Shown here: positions 43,680 through 54,917 of the stretch, piece after piece
Layout of the letters: each line of letters starts with the position of its first letter
Position numbering within the stretch: position 1 is the first letter of the stretch
Origin: Saccharina japonica
Lineage: Eukaryota; Sar; Phaeophyceae; Laminariales; Laminariaceae
DNA: 64,000 nt
Assembly: GCA_008828725.1 (NCBI GenBank)
Contig: MEHQ01000077.1
Location: forward strand, 127,758 to 191,757
Direction of reading: 5' to 3'
The notes under the pieces: generated by a model
Databases searched by the model: none
The model's input: the letters and a program-made list of their open reading frames with translations, nothing else
What the model was told of the DNA's origin: nothing
Program-made: the position numbers and the translations under genes

Positions 43680-43910
43680 TCAAACACTATAACACTTGAA
43701 GTTAGAGTGCCACAGCAGTAACACTTGAAGTTACAGTACCACAGCAGCAACACTTGAACTTAGACTACCACAGCAGGACAAGAACCGAGTACAACAGCAC
43801 ACAAGGTGGCGCACACACAGCTGGTGTAGTGGAGTACACACACCCAGCAGTATATACCAGGTGGCACACACAGAGCTGGTGTACTGGAGTACACACACCC
43901 GCTGTCTTTT
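43680..43910 (+). repeat. Two short minisatellites
   Basis: About three copies of a 30-base unit (aacacttgaagtta...ccacagcag) at 43690-43778, then two copies of a unit of about 57 bases (ggtgtagtggagtacacacac) at 43806-43905. Confidence 0.7.
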
Positions 43911-45052
43911 GAAGCTACAGCATGCGAAGGTTTAGTCTTGTTGCGATGTAGCAGTGATTCAGTTTCTGCAGTGTGTTCGCACGTAATATATGCACTACTG
44001 CTTTGTATGTATACCTGGTTATAAAGAGTGTCTTCTCGACAACTCCAGCATTCATTGGGCGTCGTTTTGGGTCATATCTTTGCCGTTTTTGAGGTAAAAA
44101 AAAAAAAAAAAAACTCATTTTTTTCGAAAAATGGCCATTGTTCATGGATTTTATTTTTAAGACCGGTTTTGGGTTCCTCTCGGCCGCGCGATTCGGGAGC
44201 ACTTTGTTTCATGTGTCAATTCTCAAAAATGAAGGAGAAAAACCCTGTACCCCCTTAGGAAAAATTGTTCTGCCTGGACCATATATATGTGTCTGCGTAG
44301 GAGGGGTGTCGTACTGAATACGTATGCATTGATCGCGATACGATTTCTCGCTTGTAGGTAATGCGTGATAACTCCGCAGTGTCAGTGGTTGTACTGGTAC
44401 GGTCGGCTGGTTGACAGTCCTGGCATCTGATGTGGCCGTCTGTCTATATTTCAGTTGCCAAAAAGTGATCGTTTGAGCCATTTATAGGTACAGTTGAAGC
44501 CAAAAATAGATGATGCGCTCATTGAGTAGCCGATAATAGGTGTACCTGCGCACTTCGAGCCATTTGTAGGTACAATGGAGCGCAGGCCCAATATCAGGTG
44601 GGCCCGGAAGCCGTTTCTGGTGTACATTACGCAGTGTACCTATACATGGCTCAAAGTGCGCAGGTATACCTATTTTTGGCTAATGACCTTTTCTATGTGA
44701 TTTGATTTTAAATACAGCAGAGCAGTATAGAGTTAGCATTGGTACTATTTTGCACTTTGCTTTTGAAGTTGTATTATATTAATGCGCTACCCCCGGCCCG
44801 GAGAAGGGGGGTGGAGAGGGGAAGACCCCGGGGCTGCTCCAACAGCAACCCCACGCTAACATCCGTATACTTAGTCAACTCCCAACCCAACTGGCGACAT
44901 CGAACTCTGGCCGCCAGTGTCCAACACAATATGGTAGTTTACCCGATTTACGAATGTCCTCGCACGCTCCCCCCCCTACTTGCAATATCATAGGGAGTGC
45001 ATATTATAACACGTGTCTCCGTACTTTCAAGTCTGCCTGCAGTAGTCAGATC

Positions 45053-45430
45053 TTATGGTGGGTTAACTCGCCCCCACTCTGTGCCCTGCCCAGGCTGAAT
45101 CCCACCACTAATTCCTTCCTGGGCAATAACATCTGCTACCCAACTAGCGTCCTTTCCATGACTGCGAACATACGCCTTGTACGCATCGGACGCCCATCGT
45201 CCTTTACGCTGCAACACCTCTGGTGTCGCACCCCCCGCCGACAAGTGCGTTGCGCCTCCAATCCTCAGGGAGTACAAAGCGTACTCCTCCGCACGCACTC
45301 CCGCCAACGTAACCACTTTCCGCAAAGCTGTCGTCGCTTGCTGCTGTGTCCACATGGACCATCTTTCTCCCCGAAGGAGACCGAAGGGGACTGTCAACCA
45401 GCCGGCCACATCAGATGCTAGGACTGTCAA
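45053..45430 (-). mobile_element. Tyrosine recombinase C-terminal region (fossil)
   Basis: YALYSLRIGGATHLSAGG holds the catalytic Arg box; GRWASDAYKAYVRSH is the usual box leading to the nucleophile Tyr. The ending PGQGTEWG resembles PGQGTRWG at the end of the recombinase of the 47-54 kb element, so the two are related families. Confidence 0.75.
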
Positions 45431-46047
45431 CCAGCCGACCGTACCAATACAACCACTGACACTGCGGAGTTATCACGCATTATCTACAAGCGATAAATCG
45501 TATCGCGATCAATGCATCATGCATACGTATTCAGTACGACACCCCTCCTACGCACACACATATATACGATGCGGAGAACCAACAATGACGAGTGTTTCCA
45601 TGCCGTCAGGCTGAAAGTACATTATACATACTGTAGTGCAGTATATAGTAGGAGATCCTTTTATATACGTGTACAGAGTAATAACATACGGTTACGAGGG
45701 GTCTAAGTTACACAGCCGTTGGCGCGGTCCGGAATAGCATTCCATACGTAGCAAACGTGGGGGGATGTGTGGCCGACTGTCTATATTTCAGTTGCCAAAA
45801 AGTGATCGTTTGAGCCATTTATAGGTACAGTTGAAGCCAAAAACAGGTGATACACACATTGAGTAGCCAATAATAGGTGCACCTGCGCACGTTGAGCCAT
45901 TTGTAGGTACAATGGAGTGCAGGCCCAATATCAGGCGGGCCCGGAAGCCGTTTCTGGTGTACATTACGCAGTGTACCTATAAATGGCTCAAAGTGCGTAG
46001 GTACACTTATTTTTGGCTAATGCATTTTTGTTTACCTTGTATGATAT

Positions 46048-46200
46048 GTCGGTCACCCGGGTGGTCTAGCAGGTAGCCACGAAGGCTATACTGTTAAGTT
46101 GGAGGTCGAGGGTTCGAGTCTCCGTATGGTGATTTTTAGGGCTGTGAGTTGGCTGACTAATAGTTGCCAGCTAGTTATTAGCTGGCTAGTTGTTTAAGTT
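46048..46200 (+). repeat. SINE head with a different body
   Basis: Head ggtcacccgggtggtctagc and gggttcgagtctcc, followed by gggctgtgagttggctgac and AGTTAG-like repeats. The same body is seen inverted near 58385-58475, so this is a second SINE type. Confidence 0.6.
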
Positions 46201-46216
46201 AGTTGCGGCGGTGCCA

Positions 46217-46585
46217 ACTATCCAACTATTTTTTGTTTTTTGGGTTTTCTTGCTTGTAGGAAGGCTTGTTTGGTACGGGGTGCGTATTTCTCGGCGTCCC
46301 CAAGCAGTACCACCACGCACAAAGAGAGGTCTTCCACAACACATGACGCATCAACCCATCGCCATCGACGGTGCCGGTGCCGATGGCAGGGCCGAGGGTG
46401 CCGGCACCGCTGAGCCTGGCCTGTCGACGGACCATGGCGGTGATGGAGCGTCCGACGAAGAAGTGACCGTACCGAGCGCTCCTCCGAAAGCGAGTGCACG
46501 CGACAAGGTGGCGATTCGCTACCGCGTACAGAAGGAGCGCCGGTTTTCCAAGCGCCCCAAACGGGGACAGGGGTTCATACTTTGA
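46217..46585 (+). CDS. Orphan exon candidate, basic C terminus
   Basis: A T-rich tract and cttgtag at 46252-46258 could be an acceptor; the frame then encodes a Gly/Ala-rich stretch and SAPPKASARDKVAIRYRVQK, with a basic end RRFSKRPKRGQGFIL and stop. No partner exon was found nearby; chance or a repeat-encoded fragment are alternatives. Confidence 0.2.
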   Translation, partial: TIQLFFVFWVFLLVGRLVWYGVRISRRPQAVPPRTKRGLPQHMTHQPIAIDGAGADGRAEGAGTAEPGLSTDHGGDGASDEEVTVPSAPPKASARDKVAIRYRVQKERRFSKRPKRGQGFIL

Positions 46586-46589
46586 TGCG

Positions 46590-47220
46590 AGATTATTTGC
46601 GGCGTTCTGCATCTTTGTAGTCCATCTGGGACGATATTTCAATATTTCCAATACATTTCCCGCATCGAGGTACACTTCTCAGGATGTGTTGAGCTGTTCG
46701 GAAATCTGGAGGCACCGTCAGAAAGCTCAACACTGCGCGCAGCTTCTTACATTTTATTTTTATGATTACATTAATTCGCCTCGTTTATGCCAAAAACGTA
46801 TAAACAAGCCTCTTGTTTCCCTGGGTGTAATACTTTTCACACCCAAATTCTGAGCACTGACTTGGGGAGCTATGGCCATAGGCCGACGGCCATTGTTTTC
46901 ATAATAAAAAAACAGCTTTAGAGGGAGAGATATGAGGGAAACAATATATATCGAAGGCCATTTTCCCCTGGGTACTACTGTTTGACAAATCGTGCGATAT
47001 ACTACTATGGAATACGGCAAACGATTGCTCTCGTCCACACCTCCAGGCCGTTTTTTTTCGTTTCCAGCAATACGAAATTGCGTGAGATATTCATCATTTT
47101 GCCCAAAATAACTGATTTTGGTCGATTTTGGTAATTCTTGGAGAAATATTTTTTGATGCATTGTTGCGTATCTACTTAAATTTCGTGTGGAACATTATTT
47201 TTCTTTCTCGTCCTCAGCAT
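46590..47220. other. Unassigned stretch left of the Ngaro-like fossil
   Basis: AT-rich, no gene recognised. It has no LINE similarity, so the LINE to the right of the fossil is not visibly continued on this side. Confidence 0.4.
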
Positions 47221-47224
47221 CGAT

Positions 47225-47562
47225 GAGGAAGGTTGTCGTAGGGGCAACCTGGTGTTTGGGGGGATACGGATAGAAAGATAAAACCAGTGAAGATCGAGAG
47301 TCTCGGGGGGTTTCGATAATATAGTAATGGAATGTTCAGTACGGGGGTAATAATAGGAAAAAGAAAGTTCCGGATTATTTTGGGTGATGGGAAGGAACAA
47401 CGGAAATCAGATGCAAGTCAAGTAACCGTAGTGTCGGTGGAAGAAGGGAGTCGTCAGGCAGCATAGTAACAGGGGCGATAGCTAACGGGCGAGGCCCTGC
47501 ACGAGCTGTAGAGAACCGGGCATCGGGCTAGGGACGTCAGGGAGTCGTCAATGTGTTTTTTT
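47225..47562 (+). repeat. Split direct repeat A1
   Basis: Begins gaggaaggttgtcgtagggg and ends in a T run after gagtcgtcaat. It is nearly the same as 53695-54034, with a few substitutions and small indels. Confidence 0.85.
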
Positions 47563-49900
47563 GTCTTCTTGGCACAAGGATGGAGGGACGCCTTACAGAG
47601 ACCCAACAGCAGGACGAAGAGCAGGACAATCTGGCAGGAGGCCCAGGGCCAAGCCGGGGTTCGAACCAAGGAAGCGGGGCGGCTGGTAGCGCAGTGGACG
47701 TGCAGTTCTCAGGAGGAGGGTCGGGCAACAACGACGGTAGAGTGCGAGAAAATACGCTGGCAAGTATCGGTACGGGTGGGAACGAGCAGTTGCCGCAAGA
47801 GCGTAGGAACGTACAGTTTTCAGGGGTAGGCCCACCAGCGCACCTCGGAGTCCACATGCGGTCGGGTAGGGGGAGTCACACGTCGGGTAGAGGTGGTCAC
47901 ACGCCAGGAAGAGGCCAGGGTGTCGACTCGTATAGGAACCGCGAGCAGGCCAACCCCATGCAACATGCCCCGTCTCCGCATCACAACAACCAATTTTTTC
48001 CCGGAACCGAGTTTCGGGGCCCCCCATTGGCGGGTGGCGGGAGTTCGTATCGGAGGGAGGCGGGAAGGGGGCGGGAGGACCGCCAACTCACTGCATTTGA
48101 TGAGCCTTTGCAGGCGTCCTGGGGCCCGGTAGACACGCCGCAGCAGCAGCAGTGGCAGGGGTGGGCACCCCAGCAGCAGCGGGGATGGGCACAGCAGCAG
48201 CAGCATAGAGGGGGCGCACCACAGCAGCAGCAGCCGCAGCAGCCGCCGCAGCAGCAGCAGCAACAGGGGTGGGCACCGCAGCTACCGCAGCAGCAGTGGC
48301 AACAAGGGGGGGCTAACGGGGGGTGGGGGGAGGGTCGTTGGGGAGGGGGAGCAGTAGGCCCGCACCAGCAGCAGCAGCAGCCGGGCATGCAGCAGCAGCA
48401 ACAGCAGTCAAGAATGCAGCAGCAGCAACATCAGTCACGCCTGCAGCAGCAGCAACAGAAGCCAACCATACAGCAGCAGCAGGAGTCAGACCCGCGGTGG
48501 TTCGGGGAAATAAGAACGTGGGAGGTAGAAGAGGCAGGACAGCGGCAGCAGCAGATGGGGGCACCCGTAGGGCTGTGGGGGCAGGGGGAGGGGGAGACAA
48601 GCCCGTGTAAGACGGAAGCACTGAGGCCGCATCTGCAACTGCAGCAGGAACCTGTTCCGGGGGAGGGGGGCGGATCTGGAGTCTCATACAGCACAAGGCC
48701 GCAGTGGGGAAGGAGGGGCATCGAATGTTTTGGCGGGGCCGCAAAGTTGGGGAGAGACGGGGGGAAGGGGAGGGGGGGGGGGGGGGGGGCAGGATGTAGC
48801 AAGCCATCTCTGTCGGAGACCATGTGGCGGAAGGGCAACCGCACCATAGTAGTCTGGGCGTCACTGCGCGGAGACGGGAAGGTTCCACCGTTTGACTCGG
48901 TGGAGAGCATGGGTACGCTAATGGGAGGTTTCATGATTCAGAAGGGAGGTGACCAGCAGGTAGCAGGGCTGAGCAATATCGATGTCAACAAGTTCGCCAT
49001 TTTGGCTTCGGGGCAGGGAGTGCGGAGGTTTATCTGGACTACACGGTGGAGGCCCTCTTCGTTTTGCTGTCGCACCTCATGCAGTACGTGGTGGACCGCA
49101 ATAAAACCTACGGACGCGCTTCGCTGCGCCGGACGGGCATGCTAGCCGAGGGGTTCCGCGCGATCGCCAAGGGGGTAAGGACCTTTCACGCACATAACAC
49201 GGAGGTGGCGCTATAGGAGACGTTCAAAAGGCAATTCGTGCAGTGCTTCAACGAAGATTTCCAGGACTGGATGAAGATGTTTACCGGCAAGCGCATATGT
49301 TGAGGCAGGAAGTCGAGACGTTCCCGGGTCCAAGCGACGTATACCCGATGCCCCTACCGCCGTTCAAGCGGGTCTATACGTGGATGACAATAGCACCCAT
49401 CCACCTTGGGCGCACAAAGGACAGGGAAGATCCCACCACGGGAGATATAGGAACGGGTCGGGGGGCGCGGGGAGGAGAGGGCGGAGCAAGCAGAGGCGGC
49501 CGGCAGCGCGGGGGATGGGGGGGGCGGGGAGATCGGACAAGGAGCGGAGGAGGGGTGTGGTGGTTTGGGGGGAGCGCGAGAAGGAGGCGGGGGGGGGGGG
49601 GCGGGGGAAGGGGGAGGAGGGGAGGGAGGCGGGAAGGGAAGGGGGGGGGGCGGGGAGAGGGGGCTTATGACCGTGCCTGTCGCGACTACAACGAGCTCGG
49701 GGCGTGCCTCCACGAGCCTAGGAAGGGGCTGCCGTGCAGATACAGGCACGAAGGCAGTTACAAGACCGCGAAGGGCGCGTTCCTACCACGGGAAGAGGGC
49801 GGGGGGAAGCGCAAGAGGGAGGGGGAGGGGGGGGGGGCGGTGGAGAAGGGGACGGGGAAGGCGGGGGGGGGGAGGGACGGGCCGGCGAGGAAATGAGGAC
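47553..49900 (+). mobile_element. Gag-like region of the Ngaro-like fossil
   Basis: Very rich in Gln (CAG runs), Gly and Arg. A folded-looking stretch lies near 48830-49030 (TIVVWASLRGDGKVPPFDS). Near 49660-49765 a C-x8-C-x9-C-x3-H pattern (CRDYNELGAC ... CRYRHE) resembles the CCCH zinc finger seen in Gag proteins of some tyrosine-recombinase retroelements. Role by family: nucleic-acid-binding particle protein. Confidence 0.55.
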
Positions 49901-50245
49901 ACGGGCTCCGCGGCGCAGCGGGGCCAACCAGACGAGCAACCGACACCATCCCTGAGGCGACCACGGCGGGGGCAACGGCGGGGGGTTCGGGTTGGGTCCT
50001 GGGCCAAGGGGGGGGGGCGACTCCAGGGTCGGTGGTTTTCTCAGAAAAAGGTGCGATATCCGGCCGGCGCGTAGAAGAGCAGAAGCGTTGGCGGGTGGCA
50101 CAGGGTTCTGCTTTGGTGGGAAGCGTCTCGCAAAGTCAGCAAGGACTGCAAGCTTAGTGCGAGATCTGGCCGCAACCCGAGGGCGTTTTTATAGCGACCA
50201 GTAGGGGGAGGGAGGGCAGGGGGGGGGGGGGGGGTAGGGCAGGTA

Positions 50246-52130
50246 GTGCGGTGGCTGGGGGGGTCGCTGACGGCACCCCACATGGACCCGGAGCGCGTGC
50301 AAGCGTTCTTCGGAGACAAGCACCAGTTTCCGGGAATCGGTCATTTGCGGCAGATAGCGCGCGTGGGGGTCCCAGTAGACGTTCGGCCGGGCGGGGACCT
50401 GGTGAAGGAGCTCACATACGAAAACCATTCGAGCGCGCAGAAATTTGAAACCGCAGTCTGGGAGAAGGCCGTGGCGGACGTAGCGGGTGGCAGGGCGATC
50501 GTTTTCCCAAAAGAGCAAGCGGGGCAGGTACCGGGGTTGCGGGTGTCCCCAGTAGGGGTAGTAGAAGAGCGCGAGAATTTAAGAATAATCCATGACATGA
50601 CTTTCGAGCTCAGGGAGGGGAACGGGGGGGGTCGGTAAACTCGACGACGGACTGGGACGAGATTCCAGCGTGTGCGCTAGCGGGGGTGATGCATGAAGTT
50701 TTACAGAGGGTCCTCGGGTTGAGGGTCAAGTTCGGGGATCGAGCGCGGATTCTCATTCAAAAAATGGATGTCAAGAACGCGTTCAGACAGATCCCAGTAG
50801 ATCCTGAAGGGGCAGCGGTTTTCGGGTACGTTTTGGGAGAGTACCTTTTCGTCGATTTGCGCTTGCAGTTTGGGTGGAGGGGCAGCCCGGGGTGGTGGGG
50901 CGTGATATCAGCTGCAATGCAGCACGCGCAACTTGACACCACGAGAGAATCCGCGTCGTTCTCGCAGCCGGCGGACCGCGCGGTAGCGCACGTGTCAGTG
51001 GCGCAGAAAACAGGGCGTCCAGTAGTCCCTTGGCCAGCAGAGTGCGTGGTGCGGCCAGCGAACGGGGGGGGGGCGGAAGACCCAGCCTTTGTGGTTTTCT
51101 TTATGGATGATGATATCTCAGTAGAGGTTCAGTGGGATTCGGAAGGGGCGCGGTGTTTGGACCTGTCACGATCGTTAGCGTTAATCCATGATCAGGCTAT
51201 GAGGGAAACGTGCGAGGGGGAGGAGCCACTGTTATCGCACAAAAAGGTGACGGGCTGGGCGACGCAACAGGAGGGGTTGGGGTACGATATTGACAAGGAG
51301 AGCATGTCCATTGCACTCACGACGCGGAAAGTAGACAAGTTGCTCGCGCGTCTGGCCGAGTGGCCAGCGGGGCGGCAGACAGCAACGGTCAAGGAGGTGT
51401 TAGTGTTGGCAGGAAAGCTGCACCACGCATCTTTTGTGATCCGGCCCGGACGGTACTTCGTTCGTCGGCTTCTGCAGTTATCTAATCTGCATCTTGATGG
51501 GGCGGAGCGGGCCGGGGGGGGGGGTGCGTGGGGCAGGTACAGAAATCAGACGGAAGCGCGACGGGTCTTGCGGTTGTCGCGTGAATTCATGGCAGACGTG
51601 GGGTGGTGGAGATGGTTTTTGGAGAGGGGTGGGGGGGTACGGGGGAGAGAGGATATCAGCACCGTCTTTTAGCTTCGTTAAGCAGCGACCGAGTAGAACT
51701 TGGTTTTCGGATGCATCACTGTCAGCGATAGGCGGGCTGTGCATGGAGACAGGGATGTACTGGAGGTTCGATCTGCCAGAAGAGGTGCAAAAACGGACGA
51801 TAAAGGGGGGGCGGGCGGTAGCGGACTTGATTTCCATCAACTTGTTAGAGGTCATGGCGATGGTAATGACGGCGTTCGTGATGGTCGACATGAGGGGGGA
51901 GAGACCGGGTAGAAAAGGGGAAGCAGTTTTGATGAGGGCGGACAATGAAGCAGCAGTAACCTGGGTAAAGAGGTGCCGTGGGGGGGGCAAGAAGCAGGCG
52001 AGGGTAGGGGCGCTGATGAGGATGATGGGGGCATTGGAGGCTAAGGGGGGGTGGTGTTTCCAGGCAAGGCACGTGAGGGGGGTCGATAATAGGTTGGCAG
52101 ACGGTCTGACTAGGTGGCAAGAAGAGCAGA
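50246..52130 (+). mobile_element. Reverse transcriptase and RNase H region of the Ngaro-like fossil
   Basis: RT motifs visible: LRIIHDMTF, QKMDVKNAFRQIPVDP (motif A region), QFGWRGSPGWW (motif B region), VVFFMDDDISVE (motif C region) and a connection segment with LVLAGKLHHASFV. RNase H follows: WFSDASLSAIGG, INLLEVMAM, RADNEAAVTW and VDNRLADGLTRW supply the expected acidic positions. The RT is of the DIRS/Ngaro type. Confidence 0.8.
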
Positions 52131-53340
52131 TTCCCGAGAAACTAAACGCAGAATGTCCCGGAATCGCTTGGCAGGTGCAGGAGTTGGGGAAGGGGGAGCA
52201 GCTCATGTGTTCGGAGATATTGCGAGAGGGTACGCGTTTGGAAGAGTTGCAGCTTCGACTCGAAAAACTTACGAGGCGAATTGGAGGATGTGGGTGAGCT
52301 GGAGGTCGTGGATCGGGAAGGGATGCTGGCTGCAGAAGGGCATGGGGGAGATGGAGCTAGTGGGGGAGTTGGTCGAGTTCATGGGGTACTGTTGCGCGGA
52401 AAAAGGGAACAAGGAGTCGACTATAGTGGGCAAATTGGTTGCGATCAATTTCTACCACGAACAATTCGTAGGGCTGTCGGTGCCCATGGGTAACCCGTTG
52501 ATCAGGTCGGTGAGGCAAGGTATCAGTATCAAGAGGGCACACGTAGAGATGGGGAGTCAGCAGAAGGTGCGAAGACCATTGACATGGGGGATGTTGACGG
52601 GGATGCAGGGGATGATTCCGTCATGGGGGATGGGGGGGAGGGTGCTATGGATAGGTCTGGCATTGTCCTATTTTTTTATGTTGCGGGCGTCAGAGTTGTT
52701 CGCCAAAGGGAAGGGGGTGTATCATAAAGTATACTGTTTGCGGAGGGGGGATGTGGCGTTTTTCAGAGATGACGAGCAGTTGGGGAAGGTAGGATACAAG
52801 AAGCAAACAAGGTAGAGGTGAGCTTCAGGGGATCAAAGGGAGACCAAGGGAGAAAAGGGGCAGTCTTGGTGAGGACGAGGAGGGGACGGGGAGGGGGAGA
52901 AGAAGGGGGGGCAGTGGGTCTTTTAGTGGAGCTTTTTAGGATATACAATACCGGAGAGTTGACGGGGGAAGCCCCTTCGATGTCATACAAGGGAACGGAT
53001 GGGTGGAAGGTGTAGTCCAGGGGACGGGAAACCCAATGCTTGCGCGAGGGTATTGCAAGCGTAGGGGAAAGGTGGAGGGGGGAGGGAAGGGGAGCGGGGG
53101 CGAGACTGGTTCCGGAAGAATTCGCGTTGCATTCGGGGAGAATAGGGGGGGCAACTAGTCTGGCCGCGAAAATAGTCCCAGAGGCGGTGATTAAGAAGGA
53201 AGGGAGGTGGCTTCAGACTCGTTTATGGTGTACGTTAGGGCTAATATGGAGGACCCGGTCTGGGTGTCGGAGGTGTTGGAGCAAGGGGCAGGGGAGTTCG
53301 AGAGACAGCCGGGACAAGGTACCAGATGGGGCGGAATACT
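52130..53340 (+). mobile_element. Tyrosine recombinase region of the Ngaro-like fossil
   Basis: The N-terminal helical part is near 52200-52500; the catalytic domain includes RRPLTWGMLTGM, LALSYFFMLRASEL near 52640-52720 and ALHSGRIGGATSLA near 53125-53165, the box around the catalytic Arg. The family uses it to integrate circular DNA without target-site duplication. Confidence 0.75.
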
Positions 53341-53443
53341 ATAGGACCCGGCCCGGTAAGTAAGGACGGCTCGGATCCGCCTTGTGCGGCCAAACGTTTC
53401 TTACATAACCGGAAAGGGGGGTAAGAAAACTGCGGTCTCGTGA

Positions 53444-53683
53444 GGGGAGGCGTTCCACAAGCGGAGCGCGACCGGTAGGGAGGTCGACCGCGTTTCCTAT
53501 GTGTAGGTGGGGAAGGCGTAAGCAAGCGGGGAAAGAGAGGGAGCGGCCCCCTTTTCCCCTCCTCCCTCCTGCTATGTTATACACAGGCAGGGGAGGCATT
53601 CCCAGGGGGGGGACGGGGGGCAGTGCAGCCCCCCCCCCCCACCATTTCGGCTTCTTCAATTAATATAAAGCATTTTTCGTGGA
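53444..53683 (+). repeat. Split direct repeat B1
   Basis: Starts ggggaggcgttccac and ends catttttcgtgga; matches B2 at 54682-54917. Confidence 0.85.
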
Positions 53684-53694
53684 GATACACCAAA

Positions 53695-54034
53695 GAGGAA
53701 GGTTGTCGTAGGGGCAACCTGGTGTTTGGGGGGATACGGATAGAAAGATAAAACCAGTGAAGATCGAGAGTCTCGGGGGGGTTTCGATAATAATTATAAA
53801 GGAATGTTCGGTACGGGGGTAATAATATAAAAAAGAAAGTTCCGGATTATTTTGGGTGACGGGAATGAACAACGGAAATCAGATGCAAGTCAAGTAACCG
53901 TAGAGTCGGTGGAAGAAGGGAGTCGTCGGGCAGCATAGTAACAGGGGAGATAGCTAACGGGCGAGGACCCGCACGAGCTGTAGGGGACCGGGCATCGAGC
54001 TAGGGACGTCAGGGAGTCGTCAATTTGTTTTTTT
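53695..54034 (+). repeat. Split direct repeat A2
   Basis: Second copy of the A repeat, directly after B1 with about 11 bases between. Confidence 0.85.
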
Positions 54035-54099
54035 CCCACCCACGCTCCGGCAAATTTCCGCGGCGGATGGGCAAACGGAGGGGAAGAGGACGCAGCGGT

Positions 54100-54680
54100 C
54101 GATTAGTAATGGCTTAATCCCGATCGCACGGGCCGTTTGAAACGGAATCATTGCATGTAATAATCGTTTAGCGTTCGTGGTGGGTTCCCGATCGCACGGG
54201 CCGTTAGAAACGGAACCACCAGAAAGCACGCGTAGGTGGTGGTCGATTAGTGATGGCATAATCCCGATCGCACGGGCCGTTAGAAACGGAATCATCACAC
54301 TCAATAATCGTTTAGCAATCGTGGTGGGTTCCCGAACGAACGGGCCGTTAGAAACGGAACCACCCGAAAGCACAAGCACAGAGTGGTCGGTTAGTGGTGG
54401 CATAATCCCGATCGCACGGGCCGTTTTGAAACGGAATCACCACATTGATAATCGTTTGGCAGTCGAGGTGGGTCCTCAACATGATCGGGTCGTTAGAAAC
54501 GGAAAAACCACCCGAAAGCACACGCAAGGTAGTGGTCGATTAGCGGTGATTTTCCCGGGCGCACGGGCCGTTAGAAACGGAATCACGGTATTATTAATCG
54601 TTTGGCAATCGGGGAGGGTTCCCGATATGAGCGGGCCGTTAAAAACGGAAAACCCACTCGGAAGCACACACACGTAGTGG
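54100..54680 (+). repeat. Dimeric tandem array with CCGTTAGAAACGG hairpins
   Basis: Eight copies of a 13-base imperfect palindrome (CCGTT-AGA-AACGG or close variants) begin near 54131, 54201, 54277, 54345, 54421, 54489, 54567 and 54635. Spacing alternates about 70/76/68/76/68/78/68, so the true repeat is a dimer of roughly 145 bases. Each hairpin sits in a conserved cacgggCCGTT context. The array lies between A2 and B2 of the Ngaro-like fossil. Confidence 0.8.
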
Positions 54681-54681
54681 G

Positions 54682-54917
54682 GGGGAGGCGTTCCACTAGC
54701 GGAGCGCGACCGGTAGGGAGGTCGACCGCGTTTCCTATGTGTAGGTGGGGAAGGCGTAAGCAAGCGGGGAAAGAGAGGGAGCGGCCCCCTTTTTTCCCCT
54801 CCTCCCTCCTGCTATGTTATATACGGGCAGGGGAGGCATTCGCAGGGGGGGGACGGGGGGCAGTGCAGCCCCCCACCATTTCGGCTTCTTCAATTAATAT
54901 AATGCATTTTTCGTGGA
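54682..54917 (+). repeat. Split direct repeat B2, right end of the Ngaro-like fossil
   Basis: Matches B1 and ends catttttcgtgga; LINE sequence begins about 14 bases later. Confidence 0.85.

Larger units (their letters stand above)
42716..46023 (-). mobile_element. Rearranged fossil of a tyrosine-recombinase element with inverted segments
   Basis: A 250-base segment at 42716-42970 recurs inverted at 44437-44687 and 45768-46023. A neighbouring 200-base segment (42970-43185) recurs inverted at 45560-45765, and 44270-44427 is inverted relative to 45395-45560. The - strand at 45053-45430 encodes a tyrosine-recombinase C terminus. Inverted terminal repeats suit DIRS1-like elements; a Crypton-related element is the alternative. 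No RT is visible. It is heavily broken and looks older than the 47-kb element. Confidence 0.6.
47225..54917 (+). mobile_element. Fossil tyrosine-recombinase retroelement, Ngaro/PAT-like (DIRS order)
   Basis: A 7.7-kb element with split direct repeats in the order A1 (47225-47562), coding body, B1 (53444-53683), A2 (53695-54034), B2 (54682-54917). This arrangement is diagnostic for Ngaro/PAT/VIPER-type elements, which recombine a circular DNA with a tyrosine recombinase rather than an integrase. Body order: Gln/Gly-rich Gag-like region, reverse transcriptase, RNase H, tyrosine recombinase. It is long and recognisable throughout but not intact; I estimate a handful of breaks. The A and B repeat pairs still look nearly identical, which suggests a fairly young insertion. 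Confidence 0.85.

Noticed and set aside
48313-48934. Poly-Ala/Pro/Cys open frames on the - strand
   Set aside because: Antisense of CAG-rich Gag-like sequence; low-complexity shadows.
47225-54034. LTR retrotransposon with terminal A repeats
   Set aside because: A second repeat pair (B1/B2), a tyrosine recombinase instead of a DDE integrase, and the B1-A2-B2 order fit a Ngaro/PAT-type element better.
54100-54680. CRISPR-like array
   Set aside because: Eukaryotic context, dimeric spacing, short palindromes and spacers that are themselves repeated; it is a satellite inside a retroelement.
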